From Viola odorata (Eukaryota > Streptophyta > Magnoliopsida > Malpighiales > Violaceae), in the NCBI GenBank assembly GCA_963691705.1, contig OY829542.1:35388579-35452578 (forward strand): 64,000 nucleotides of DNA, read 5' to 3'. Of the stretch, positions 33,725 through 44,793 are shown piece by piece (position 1 is the stretch's first letter; every line of letters begins with the position of its first letter). The notes beneath the pieces were generated by a model. The model did not search any database and had not been told where the DNA came from. It saw only the letters and a program-made list of their open reading frames with translations. Position numbers and translations under genes: made by a program.

Positions 33725-35960
33725 CTAAGCAACAACGCATTCTTCAAGGTCAGTGACGACCGAGTGTAATTCAGATGGGATAGGAAGTGTCGAGGCCACG
33801 ACATCTAGAAGAGCTGGTGTCAGACTCCTGTCAAGGGCAAATTGCAAGGGGTCAATAGAATATATTTCATCAATTTCCCCCACAAGGAGGTCAACAATAT
33901 CAACATAATTCACACTAGAAAATTCAGATGGGTATTGCATGACCTCTAGCATATTGAATTTGATGATCTCTCCATTAAATTCGAGGGAGATGGTGGCATC
34001 GTGAACATCAATCTTTGCTCGGGCTGTGGCTAGAAATGGGCGGCCTAGAAGAACGTCTGTGGATTTGGTGGAGTCTTCGTTCTCCATTGCAATCACATAA
34101 AAGTCAGCAGGGAACAAGAATTCCCCTACTTGGACCAAGACATCCTTGATGATCCCCTCGGGGTAGATGATAGAGCGGTTAGCAAGTTGGATGGCGAGGT
34201 CTGTAGGCACGAGAGGCTCGAGGCCTAGACTGTGGTAGATTATCAAGGGCATAACATTGATTCCCTCTCCGAGGTCACACATGGCCTTGCCAATATCAAC
34301 TGTTCCGATTCGGCAAGGGATTATGAACATGCCTTGATCTTTGCATTTCGGAGGGATCCGACGCTGGATATGTGCAGATGCGTTGGCCCCTATGCTGATC
34401 TTGTTAACTTCGGCGAACTTGTTTTTGTTCGTGCATAATTGCTTTTGGAATTTGGCATAACGAGGGACATTTTTCACGGTCTGGAGAAGAGGGATGTTGA
34501 CAACCACTTTACTGAACATTTCAAAGATATTGCGGTCCTCCTTATCTTTCTTGGTCTTGACCAATCTGTGAGGGAACGGGGGCTCGAGAATCTTATGAAT
34601 GTATTCCTGGGTAAATTCAGGTGGGTTAGGGTCGTTCCTTGGTGAACCTCTGGGAGAGCGGATTCTATCCTCCATGACTTCGACGAATCTAGGGACTTTA
34701 GGGAGCTTTGGTCTAGGTTTAGGCCGAATCTCGGTCTCTGGAGAGTTTTCAATATCTTGGGTTGGAGGCTCTGGTGGGGTCAAAGTTGATCCACTACGCA
34801 AAGTTACTGCACAGACATTGTGCTTTGGATTTGTTTCTGTCTGGGGTGGCAGTCTGCCATGATTTGTTAACGCTTGCAATTTGGCAGTTAGGGCACTCAT
34901 TTGCTTCTTAAGTTCATCTATTTCTTTCTGCTGCTCGGGATTCTTAGGCATTTCAGCAGTCGGGGGCTGGACAAAAGTTTGGTCTGGAGGATGGACGAAG
35001 GTCTGATCCTGAGGAGGTTGGCGTTGATATTGGTTATGGTAAAATGTAGGTCGAGGTCTGAAATTTGGCATATTATGAGGGGGATTTCCATAGGGGTTCT
35101 GATGCTGTGGATGGCTAGGTCCCGAAAGCTGAGTGTTAGGGACCCATCCTGGATTTGGTTGTTTCCAGCCTTGATTGTAAGTCTGAGCGTAAGAGACTGG
35201 AATAAATTGGCCAGCAACATTCACTTGTATTTCCTCCGGAATATGAGGGCATGCATCAGTGGGGTGATCCACGAAATTGCATATCTGGCAGGCCTTGACA
35301 GGTGCGAGTTGTGTTGTTATGAAGTTTTGGAACATTCCTGTGAGAGAAGATATCTGGTTCTGAAGGGCAGCTACTTGGGCATCCTGTCCTGGATTGTTGG
35401 CAAGGTCGTCAGAGGTGTTCTTGGCCATGAGCTCTATCATTGCTCGTGCGACTCTTGGAGTTAGAGCAGTCAAGGATCCATTGGCGGCTGCGTTAAGCAG
35501 AGCCTTATCTTGAGCCTTGAGGCCTTCACAAAAAAATTGAACCAGACCATGCTCGGTAAGGTTGTGGGCTGCGCAACTCGATTGCATTTTCTGAAATCTC
35601 TCATAGTACTGGGCTAGAGTCTCTTCTTTCTTCTGAACAATGGAGACGAGTTGCTTGCGTGTGGTATTTGAGATAGAAGTCGGGTAATACTTCTCAGTGA
35701 AGATTTTGGACATGTCCGCCCAAGAATGAATAGATCTTGCTGGAAGGTCATAATACCAATCTAGGGCATCATCTTTGAGAGACCACTGGAATGCGCGAAG
35801 CTTGGCTTGCTCAATACTAACGTTGGCAGGTTTCATGGCCTCGCAAATAGAGTGGAGCTATTGGAGATGGCGAAGAGCATTTTCCTTGGCTACCCCTCGA
35901 AAAGTAGGCAGATGATGAAGCACGACGGACTTCAGAGTCCAGTCATTAGGGACATTGGGC
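33725..35960 (-). pseudogene. Athila-2 gag and protease
   Basis: A 703-codon frame (35836-33725), with in-frame gag sequence continuing upstream to about 35960 through one TAG near 35860. Capsid-type segment (DDALDWYYDLP, SWADMSKIFTEKYYP, QYYERFQKM, QFFCEGL), a zinc-knuckle-like CQICNFVDHPTDACPH, a Pro/Gln-rich linker, then the protease region with AMCDLGEGINVMPL (D-L-G) and LLGRPFLATARAKIDV. The N-terminal gag residues are lost because the sequence joins LTR DNA near 35970. It is the longest single frame of this element. Confidence 0.85.
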
Positions 35961-35984
35961 CAGTCTGAAAATATCCTAAGACAG

Positions 35985-36441
35985 CCGCCTGTTTACAAAA
36001 AACCTAAAGCTAAGCTTATATAGCCTAAACCTAGCTTGGAGACAAAACAGCTAAGGGGAAAGGAAGGATCAATGAGGGCGTGACAACACATGTCCTTGCA
36101 AAAGGAATATTCTGGGATCCCTGACACGCCTGATGCCTTCTGGAAACGCCTGGGATTCCGTGCGGATCTCAGAAGATGCTTTCGTTGGAAGAAGGCTCAG
36201 AACTATCGAGGCCTTGAGACAGCGCACTGGTCTGGTTCGCGTCGAGGCCTTGACAACATTCTTTCTTCTAGACCTGGAAAATGGAAGTCCTCAGAAATGC
36301 TCCAAAATCGCTTCTTTTCGGCCTTTTCCCTCCTTTGATGCTAATCTGCAAATAAGGGTGAAATGAGGGTCAAATGCCGACTTCGGGCCCCCGAGAGGGC
36401 TAGAAAAGAAGGTAAAATCATGATCATGCGACGTGCTATCA
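35985..36441 (-). repeat. Athila-2 5' LTR, truncated
   Basis: Matches the outer 460 bp of the 3' LTR (26180-26644). In the outermost ~360 bp I count six substitutions, all transitions, and no indels. A TATATAAG box is kept near 36012 (minus strand). The inner about 1.2 kb is missing, and the homology ends within a few bases of gag coding sequence. Confidence 0.88.
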
Positions 36442-36446
36442 GAGCT
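36442..36446. other. Target-site duplication of Athila-2 (right copy)
   Basis: GAGCT, identical to 24990-24994. Sequence after it continues the ORF2 frame of Athila-1. Confidence 0.9.
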
Positions 36447-36530
36447 CAACTTCAGAAATTAATTGAAGAGCAGGAACGAACCAATGCTTTGCAGATGCAG
36501 CTTCTGGGCAACTTCCAGCCCAGACCATGA
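36447..36530 (+). pseudogene. Athila-1 ORF2, C-terminal end after the insertion
   Basis: Encodes QLQKLIEEQERTNALQM and a short end to TGA at 36528. It is in frame with the sequence up to 24994 once Athila-2 and one GAGCT copy are set aside. A short coiled coil ends the protein, as at the equivalent place in Athila-2 and Athila-3. Confidence 0.8.
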
Positions 36531-38100
36531 TTAGACCCGGGTCCTTTCTCTCTTCTTTTTATTTCTTGCATTTCATTTTCAGTTGAGTCTTTTCTCTCTC
36601 TCTCACACTTTGAGGACAAAGTGTCGCCTAGTGTGGGGGAGGTGTTTGCGTTGCGTCTTTGTGAATATTTGCTGGATTAGTTGTGTATATTTGCTGGTTT
36701 GGTTGTTTGGTTGATTGGAATTTTTGAAAACCGCACTAGCCTTATTTTAGAAAACAACCCCTATGTTTGAATGAATGGTTTAGTCATTTTTGAACAGGAA
36801 GCACTCATCTCACTGCAAATATTCACGCGCAGAGTCACACTACCTGTTAGATCCTATATCCATGCCTTGTCATAGTCGCTTGTGGTCATTTGTTTATCCT
36901 GTGAGCTCTTGAACTTTCATGCCGTGATTATCTTTTCTGAGTGGATGCATGATCGTATACTGGTTGGATTTGCATGAGACCCCTGGGTATAGGCACCATT
37001 AGACGTGGGAAAACGATGAAATGATTGAAAACTTTGCATTTTTCTTCTTATTTTTTTTTCTTGCTTTTATATTACCCCTGCCACTCATATCACCTTTCTT
37101 TCCATAACCCTTCTAACTGTTTGAGACTTTTCCTTCTATTCTTAGCAGACGAGAGATATTCTCTAGTAGTTGGCAAGGTGGGGCAAAGAGAAGCAATATC
37201 ATTAGTGTGGGGGTATCAAGTTGCGACAATAAGACACTGAAAATCAGCGGATTCAAAAGAAGAAAAGGAAAATTTAGAAGCTGAAAAATTACGAGATACG
37301 AGATCAAGATGCTGAAAAATATAGGAAACCACCATTCGTTGAAGCCAAGACAATTGATTCATCTTTGCTGCTCCAGTCAGATATTTGAAAACAGTTTGTA
37401 AGCACTCCCTTTTGCTCGAAAAAAAAAGAAAAAAAGAAAAAAAAATGAAGAAAAAAATAATAGAATAAAGATTCAAGCAAAAGTGGAGTAGAAATTAGAG
37501 ACTGGGCAAAGCATAAAGAAAAACAGACGACTGACCGCATCGAGTACAGAAGAAGAAAATACCCCTGCTGAAAACCGAACGTTCTTTGCCTTGCCTTCGT
37601 TGCTGCCAACAGAGGATGTCTCTTGTCGCTTCGCTTCTTCAGCTAAGAAATCTCTATCCTTCTCTCTCTGCCTCTCTTTTGAACCCTCTTCTCTTACACA
37701 ATTTCTCTTGTTTACCTTTGCAAAGTTTTCATGATTATTTGATTGCCTGCGCATGTGTTCTCCGTACTCGGGTCGTTATTGCAAGTCTGATTTTGTACAT
37801 TGTCAATTGCATTGTTGAGTGTAAACACCTTGCCATTATCATTGCTGAGTTTGAGTGCAAATACTTTTTCCCGTGTGAGGATTGCTTGCGACTATGCTAG
37901 GTATGGGAAAGTTTCTCCCTTGGTTTCGTTATTCCTTGGGTTTGATGTGGATGTTATCTAGGTAGAAGGTTGTGTCGAATGTTGTGCCATGTGTGCTGAG
38001 TGTGCTTTTCCTGTTTGCCATGTGGGAGATCATATGTTCTGATTAGGGGGCTGTTTTGAGTGTAATGCTCGAGGGCGAGCATAGGTTAGTGTGGGGGATT
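36531..38100 (+). other. Athila-1 non-coding 3' region
   Basis: About 1.57 kb between ORF2 and the 3' LTR with only short spurious ORFs. AGTGTGGGG motifs lie at 36630-36638, 37204-37212 and 38088-38096; the last directly precedes the LTR and is the likely polypurine tract. An A-rich tract is at 37415-37470. Confidence 0.65.
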
Positions 38101-39447
38101 TGTTTGAGCGCTAAAATGCCTTATTTTCATCGTCCTTTCATCCCTTTTTAGGACGATGATACTGCTAATTCTTGGGTTCTCCACTCCTTTTTGCAGATCA
38201 TGTTGTTGAGAAGCGTAGCGTGCATTAGGAGCTGAAATCGCCAAGTTAGAGTTGTTTTGCGCCAGAAGCGTCCTTATCCCAGACCTGGGGTAAGGGAGAC
38301 CCAAAATTCCAGCGTGGACCAGCTGTCTTGTTCTTCTAGAAGACTTCATTCTGCTGATCTTCTATTCCAGCAAGGAGTCCTGCTGCCACAGAACGTCTCC
38401 AACGTTTCTGTTAGGACTTTGAACAATTAATTATATTAGATATTATCCTTTTATTATTTTAAGGGATTTTTATTATTTAAGGAAGGAGGTTGCGCCTCTG
38501 TGGAGAACTTCATCTTTTACATAGCATATTTCTTTCTTCTTGGCTGAGACAACACAACTCCATTGCAATAGCTTAAACGCTGTTTCTATTCCCTTTCTTC
38601 TTTAATTAATTAATTTCCTTTTTATGCATTTAATCTCTTTTATTTATTTATTATGATGATGCTTGGCTAAATTCTATTTTCCTTGTAAGGATTCGTTGCC
38701 ATGATTAATTGATTGTGAGATCTAATTGCACCCATTAAATTCCAACTTATATCTCTATTTGTTTTGATTAAATGTCAAGTTAATCTTGTTCCTTTTGAAG
38801 TCTGATCATCTACAAATAGGATTTGATTAACTACAGTCTTCTCTTGATACTTTGGAGTCTACATTGTAAAGAGAGATGCGAAGGCAACTATCTGATTGAT
38901 GGATCAGAATAGAAAACAAATAGAGTCAGGTTTATAGGATTTTTATCCCAGACTTGGGATCGGTCTCTTCCTGTGAAATATCAATCGTTTGATTAAATCC
39001 TATAGAGTGTCTCTTAGGATTGTCAAACTGGTTAGGGGCTTCGAATAGAGTGTCTCTTTAGTCGTCTTGTTTAGGAGGAGAGTAGGAGATTTAGGTGAAC
39101 ACCCGGTCTCTATAGCCATCTATAAGTTCGGTATTGAAAATACTTGAATCAATGATCAATCAGTTTAATTCGTGTGCTTAGTCGAATCCTTAGTAGGAAC
39201 TTTGTCATCTTTGAACACACACACAACACACTTTCTTTACTGTTTTATGCTATTTCTGTTTCTTAAGCAATTACAACACAACAATCAATATTGGTATTTA
39301 CCACCTGTTACTCATCTTGTCATTTATAAAGAATATCAATTGCCACCGAATCTCTGAGGACGAACCTTTTACCACTAGCTACTGTTTTATTTACATGAGC
39401 TTTGGTGAATTGTATTTATTTTATTTTGACGGTTTCGGCAACCATCA
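38101..39447 (+). repeat. Athila-1 3' LTR (1347 bp)
   Basis: Runs from TGTTTGAGCG, just after a GTGTGGGGGATT tract, to GGTTTCGGCAACCATCA. The end motif resembles that of the solo LTR at 42377-43764 (GTTTCGACAACACATCA). The matching 5' LTR is absent, so no target duplication can be checked; the 3' flank is GTAAG. Confidence 0.75.
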
Positions 39448-39579
39448 GTAAGTCTTTAAATTGTTTTATCTTTTATGTAATTTATTAATTAATATGACTT
39501 CTCAATTTTTTTAGTTTTATATATATTTTATTTGCACCCCTTCTAAATCCTTTTTGTGTGCATTTCAATTTTTTTTTAA

Positions 39580-39840
39580 AAATAACTTTTCCAACTCCAA
39601 ATCTGCATCTCCTCTTCCAACCAAATTTGGCCGGCCCTCTCTCTCTTCTTCTCTCTCTCTCTTTCAACCAAATCTACAAATTTGCATCTCCACTTCACTA
39701 AATCTGCATCTCATCTTCCAACCAATTCTTCTCTCTCTCTCTTCCAACCAAATCTGCATCTCTTCTTCTAACCAATTCTTCCCTCTCTCTCTTCCAACCA
39801 AATTTGAATCTCCTCTTCCAACCAAATCAGTCTCGCCGTT
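39580..39840. repeat. Pyrimidine-rich tandem repeats
   Basis: Irregular repeats built from CTCTCTCTCTTCCAACCAAAT plus YTGCATCTCYTCTTC, about four copies with unit near 55 bp, mixed with CT microsatellite runs. ORFs across it are repeat translations. Confidence 0.7.
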
Positions 39841-40084
39841 GAAAAATTCGATTCGATTGATGCTAATATTATCAATATATTCATGTTGTTTTTGTGCGAT
39901 TTTGCTTGCTTGGTTGTCTTTGGCTTTCAATAGGGATTCGGGTAATTTTGGGTGGTGGCCGGATCTGTGGCCGTGATGGTCAGATCTGGCGGTGGTGGTG
40001 GTCAGATTTGTGGCGTTGGTGGCCGGATCTGTAGATTGTAGGCTAAATTTAGAGGAAATTCGAATTTGGAGGAGATTCAACATG

Positions 40085-40700
40085 GAACGACGTCGTTTTC
40101 ATCGAACCGGCCGGTTTGATAGAAAACCGGCCGGTTAGTTGGTTATGTAAAAATCGGCCGGTTCGAGCGGTCGAACCTGGTTCACATGCATATCCGGTCC
40201 AATAGCTGAATCGGACCGGAAATGTGAAAAATTCCAGTTGAACCGGACGGACCGGCCGGTTATAAATTTAATCCAATTAACCTGCCTTGTTGTCCTCAAC
40301 TTAAACCAAAAGATTATAAAATCCGAGCTGGTTATAAATTTAATCCAATTAACCTATAATTTTAATAAATTAATAAATAAAATTTAATATTTATGTAAAG
40401 TATAAGAAATTTTAAGAACAAATAAAAATTTTATCTTATATTTTTTTATATTCTAATTTAGTATCACAAACATGGCTATGGTGTAGTAGTTAAAGTTTGG
40501 TTGATCAACATGTGTTGAACCTTAGTTTGAATGCCATGTTTAACATTTTTCTTGAATTTATTTTCTTGAGTCAATCTGGTTTAACCCGGACTAGATTAAC
40601 TAGTTCACCAGCTCGACCGGCCGGGTCGACCAATTTTCAATACAAACCTAAAAATAAGGGTTTTGAGAGCTTCCAAACCCGACCAGGTGATCGGATGTCA
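40085..40700. repeat. ACCGGCCGG-rich dispersed-repeat sequence with a tRNA-like segment
   Basis: Begins near GGAACGACGTCGTTTTC and contains at least five ACCGGCCGG-type words on both strands. At 40470-40540 a tRNA-like stretch has an A-box-like TGGCTATGGTGTAGTAG and, about 50 bp on, a B-box-like GTTTGAATGCC. I recall similar CCGG-rich repeats with embedded tRNA-like segments in other plant genomes but cannot place the family. No terminal repeats were identified. Confidence 0.4.
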
Positions 40701-41098
40701 GGTTTCTCAATTGAACTAATCGGGTCGAGTTGGGTTGAGTTTGACTATCTTGCTTTTTACTACAAACTGCCATTCCTCTCCTCTCTAATTAGGCCCTTGC
40801 AGCTACACGTTCTCGTAGCGTGTAGGGCTATCCATAGTCCAATTCAGTCGATTCTTGGGCAAAATCGTGGACCATCCGATTATTACATTTTTTAAATTAG
40901 AGAACTAACTTGAACCGAAATAAATGATCTAGTTCAGTTCAGTTCTATTTATTTCAGTTCTGATTCTAACATATTATTATAAATATTAATAATTAATGTC
41001 TTTTTATTAATGTTATTATTATAAATATTTTTCAAATTTACATATTATTATAAATATTATTTTGTATATGAAAAATAAAACATAGGTATAAATTCCCC

Positions 41099-41291
41099 GT
41101 CGTCATCTATGACGCTTTTTCCTCCATCCCCACTTCCCTCCCCACACTCAAGAAACTCAAGCTCAAAGGTTGTATCCATATTTTAGATTTTTCCCTCCCC
41201 CGTCCTTATTTCCTTACTAAACTGTCCTTCGCCTTATGTGAGTTCGGCGTTGTCGGCCTCCGCTCACTCCTAACCAACTGCCCAATTGAAG
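41099..41291 (+). pseudogene. Leucine-rich-repeat exon remnant (F-box/LRR type)
   Basis: An open 64-codon stretch without a start codon. It encodes LPTLKKLKLKGC, then HILDFSLPRPYFLTKLSFAL and VGLRSLLTNCPIE, the spacing of plant F-box/LRR (FBD-type) repeats. It ends at a good splice donor (GAAG|GTATGT) at 41292, and an acceptor-like CATAG lies just upstream. It is the only stretch of the window that looks like a host gene. An LTR begins about 50 bp into the presumed intron. Upstream and downstream exons are not visible. The family call is from motif shape only. Confidence 0.55.
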
Positions 41292-41339
41292 GTATGTAAT
41301 TGAAATCATTTAATTTTTTATATACTAATCAAGTTCAAA

Positions 41340-41828
41340 TGTAGCATATGTGTGTGATAATACAAAATACTATCCCAAGGGTATTCTCGTCTTTTCATCA
41401 TCAACGGGGGTCTCGATCACGTGCACCAGGTATCTGCCTCTATCAAATGGGAGCAGCTCTACCAGGTAAGTATACTACCCACCTAACATATAAGGAATCT
41501 ATCGGTAGAGGGGTAATGGTAATGGCCAATCAAACCCAGAATGACACGTGTCTAGGGAGAATCATGGGGCGAGGCTATAAATACCCCAATTTTCCCAGTA
41601 CAAAGGACAAGGATATACATACATACAAAAACTCTACCAAACCAAATACCCAACTCGATAGATTCCATTATCTCATATTTTTATCATGAACTCTACTAAC
41701 TTGATCGTGGAAGCTCTTACGTCGGAGACCCCCTCCGGCGTTGTGCAGGTGGGTTAGGATCAACCAGGCCAGTTCAAATCAACACATAAGATCTCAGAAT
41801 CGCCCTCACCCCGGGTCGAGGATTATCA
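41340..41828 (+). repeat. Tat-2 5' LTR (about 489 bp)
   Basis: A TATAAATA box at 41576-41583 is followed by the CGGAGACCCCCTCCGGCG hairpin also found in the Tat-type LTR at 8130-8170. It ends ...GGATTATCA, then TTTGGTGCTTCCATTGAGAG, which sits at the primer-binding position. The start at TGTAGCATATG (41340) is the best TG candidate but unconfirmed, because no 3' LTR was found. Confidence 0.6.
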
Positions 41829-41923
41829 TTTTGGTGCTTCCATTGAGAGCTTCTTGAATTATTAAGTGAGTCAACCTTAATATTCAAGATCTTTATATTT
41901 TTTTCTTTGAGATCTCATCTTCA

Positions 41924-42371
41924 ATGGTGTCCAACCAAGACTTCTCATCGATCCAGCCAAATAATAGCTTCGTCATATCTTCACGTGATATTTTGGTAAT
42001 TCCTACTACAGTGACACCAGCAGGAGCAAGACCTACTTCAGATGCTCTCCAGCAATCTTTTTCTAGCCCACAAACAACTGTTCCCGTCACAACTATGTCT
42101 GGACCAAATATGGCTATCACGACGCCGCCATCTGCTGACTTAGTAGCTGCCTTTAATGGGAGAATAGACATTATCATGTCCACGCTGACTAATTTGGTTC
42201 CTCAACCGACTACTTTTTTCCCAAATCCTTCGCCCCTATTCACTCAACCTATAGTCACTTCGTAAGTTGTACCCTTGCTTGCACCTATTGCACCATTAAT
42301 TCCACAAGTGGCTAACTTGGCCCTAGTTAGCGGAAGCCAACATTTCCCACTAGGGAACTTGGAACAACCTT
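41924..42371 (+). pseudogene. Tat-2 gag, first part
   Basis: ATG at 41924 (MVSNQDFSSIQPNN) about 95 bp after the LTR. The Ser/Thr/Pro-rich gag N-terminus has a TAA at about 42263 and continues in frame to 42371, where a solo LTR interrupts it. The rest of gag continues at 43770. Confidence 0.65.
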
Positions 42372-42376
42372 TCATG

Positions 42377-43764
42377 TGATATAGTGTATTTTATGCATAT
42401 TTTTCTTCTTATTCTTAGTCTTATTTTGAGGATGATACTACTGATTTGCCCCTCTTTCCATCCTTTTTGCAGATCTAGGCTAAAAGAGAGAAAGATGCTA
42501 AAATATGCGCTTTTTGGATGGAATTTTGACGTATGTTGAGCGTCTAGGCTTCGCTGCCAAATTCGTCATCTAGGCCTCGACGCCTAGAATATTCTCTTTT
42601 CGGACCAAAGAGCTTTATTCCGGATTTTTGTAGTCCCTTAGCTGGATTTTGTCATTTTGTAGTCCCTTAGCTGGATTTTTTCCTTTTCTATATTTAAAGG
42701 GCATATATAAGACTTTAGTATTTAGGGTTTCAAGGAACCCATTCATTGTAGATCTTTCTTTGTGTGCTTCTCTTTCATTTTCTCCCCTCCTCCTTTTGGG
42801 GGAGGTGGCTCAGACCATTTCCAGCGGCTTTTGTACATGAATCGGAGCTTTTCTCAAGCCGATAATATTTAATAGTTTTCTATCTTCATCTCTTTCTTCC
42901 TTTATGCAATCTTTCTTTTATTATTTTGTTTATTTATTTTATGGCATGAGTAGTTAATTTCTCCATTCTTAGTAAAGGTTATTTAAGGTTGCTTAGGTTA
43001 GTTAAGAGGTCAAATTGTTCTTCATATATTTTTATTGTTGTATTTGCTTGTTTGTAGATTTCTTGCCATTTCATTTGAGGTTTATTATGAGCTTGATCAA
43101 CTGCTAGTTTATCTCTTGTGATTACTGTCATCCTTGTAGTAATAACTAACGTGAGGCTGCATGGTAGAGTAGACAACTAGATCGGAGTCATCATATCTTT
43201 TGGTCCAATCCGACAAGGACAAGTGACCAATTAGGGTAGACTTCTCAATGTCTTGCCCTAGACGTGTCTTTTCTCTTCTTAATGTGCCTTTGAGTATTAT
43301 CTCCATAAACGTACCTTGGAGGACGACGAAGTGCCAAGGTTATCCCCATAAACGTACCTTGGGGTAACTTCTTGTACGAAGGAAAGCAGGGGGCCTAAAC
43401 ATACTTGGCCCCAATAGCACGTCTATGACATAAGAGTAGAATATTTTTGCGCTAATGATTGACTAGGCCTAGATGCAACTTGAGAAGAACCTTTGCTAGG
43501 AATCTCTTTCCCGTTTGATTTTATATATTTATTTACTTCCTTTATTTAGTTTACTATTAGTTAATCAAACAACCTCTCTTGGTTAATCCAATTAACAAAC
43601 TAAAACCCCCTCATCATCTCTTTTATTGTTTTATTTTATATCTGACTCTGTCTAGTTTACGTCTTTACCATTCTATGTAGATCGAACCTCTTACCACTGT
43701 CTTCAATCTTTTTTGTAGCAAGTGATAAGTTGTAATTATTTTTGAGTGTTTCGACAACACATCA
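42377..43764 (+). mobile_element. Solo Athila-type LTR (1388 bp) in Tat-2 gag
   Basis: Starts TGATATAGTG, ends CGACAACACATCA, and is flanked by exact 5-bp duplications TCATG at 42372-42376 and 43765-43769. No internal element sequence is present, so it is a solo LTR left by recombination. A TATATAAG box is on the plus strand near 42700. Segments near 43120-43440 are the inverse of segments near 53240-53480 in the Athila-3 LTR, so both are related families. Confidence 0.9.
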
Positions 43765-43769
43765 TCATG

Positions 43770-44793
43770 CTAGGACCCTCGGTAGTGAATCCTCCAAGGA
43801 TTGAGGAGGGTTATTGGATAATGCGAATGAAATTAGTAACCATGCAATGTGACACAGTGTAAGGAGGAGTCCTATACGTCATATTGCAAGAATATTTGAC
43901 GGTAGGCGAAGTAGGGAACAATCACTAGGAGGACCTCAAATGATGAGAGCATATCGTCAGTGTGATCATAGGTGGGACCCATGAGAGGAAGAATTTGAAT
44001 TTTCCTAGTCCATTCCGTTCAGTCACCAAAGGGAATAAGATGATGACCTAAGGCATCCGTTAAACTTTCGAGTGCGAAAGTATTGGGTTTGTCGCCAAGT
44101 CAGACTTTCGGTAAAAGTATATGACGGAACAAAGGATCTTGTTACCTATATCAATCGGGTAAAGGATTACATTAAATTCCAGACATGAAGAGATGAAGCC
44201 TTGTGTCAAATTTTTGTATTGACCCTGTCTGAAATTGCTAGGACTTGGTTTAAGGGGCTACCATCCGGTTCAATTAATAGTTTCTCTCAGCTGGAAAGAA
44301 TTTCCCGGAGTAGATTTAGCACTTCCATTCCTCTAAAGAAATCTTTCGTGGCATTGTTTGACATTCACTAGAAGATAGACGAGTCTCTTAAGGGATATTT
44401 GGACCGATTCAACTTGGAGATGTCTATGACTCCAGACGTCACTATAGAATTTGCAGTAGAAGCTCTGAAGAGAAATTGTTGCTATGATAAATTAGAAGAC
44501 ACTTTGTTGGTAGATCCTCCGCAAACTTTAGATCATTTGCGGATCATAGCTCATAATTATGCTAGAATAGAAGCAGCTGACTATCAACGAAGGACCCAGA
44601 AGGAACGTGTCCTACATAGACCAGAAGAAAGGAGACCTGTAGAAAGGAGACGGGCAAATAGGAGGACAGAGCCTCGTAGGGGATGGCAGGCAGTTTTCCA
44701 ACCCACTCTGTTGTTAATACCTAGAACGGAGATCTTGACCATAATAGAAGATAAAAAATTGCCAATCCAGTATCCTCCTTACAAGCCTGGTGT
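43770..44793 (+). pseudogene. Tat-2 gag, capsid part
   Basis: Resumes gag after the solo LTR. Capsid-type motifs: LVTYINRVKDY, ARTWFKGLPSGSI, FSQLERI, ESLKGYLDRFNLEM, then a basic Arg/Glu-rich segment. Stops occur at several places (43900-44180 and near 44375). It is interrupted again at 44794 by a hAT element. Confidence 0.75.

Larger units (their letters stand above)
24995..36441 (-). mobile_element. Athila-2: nested Athila-type Ty3/Gypsy element (11,447 bp)
   Basis: Minus-strand element bounded by TGATAGCACG (at 36441) and GACGATCA (at 24995) and flanked by GAGCT duplications. In the minus direction: truncated 5' LTR, gag-protease, RT, RNase H, integrase, ATHILA-type ORF2, about 1.65 kb of non-coding 3' region, and a complete 3' LTR. 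The 5' LTR keeps only about 460 bp and is fused directly to gag, so the rest of the LTR, the primer-binding site and the gag start are lost. It lies inside ORF2 of Athila-1. Several stops and frameshifts in pol and ORF2 rule out autonomy. Confidence 0.9.
39448..41098. other. Non-genic, repeat-derived interval
   Basis: AT-rich DNA with no credible gene. It holds a pyrimidine-rich repeat block (39580-39840) and CCGGCCGG-rich repeat sequence (40085-40700). It also holds a 26-bp direct repeat, GGTTATAAATTTAATCCAAT plus TAACCT, at about 40257 and 40330. Confidence 0.5.

Noticed and set aside
34901..35464. 187-codon plus-strand ORF
   Set aside because: Antisense shadow of the Athila-2 gag frame, which has recognised motifs.
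39448..39452. GTAAG as target duplication of Athila-1
   Set aside because: The 5' end of Athila-1 is missing, so there is no partner to compare.
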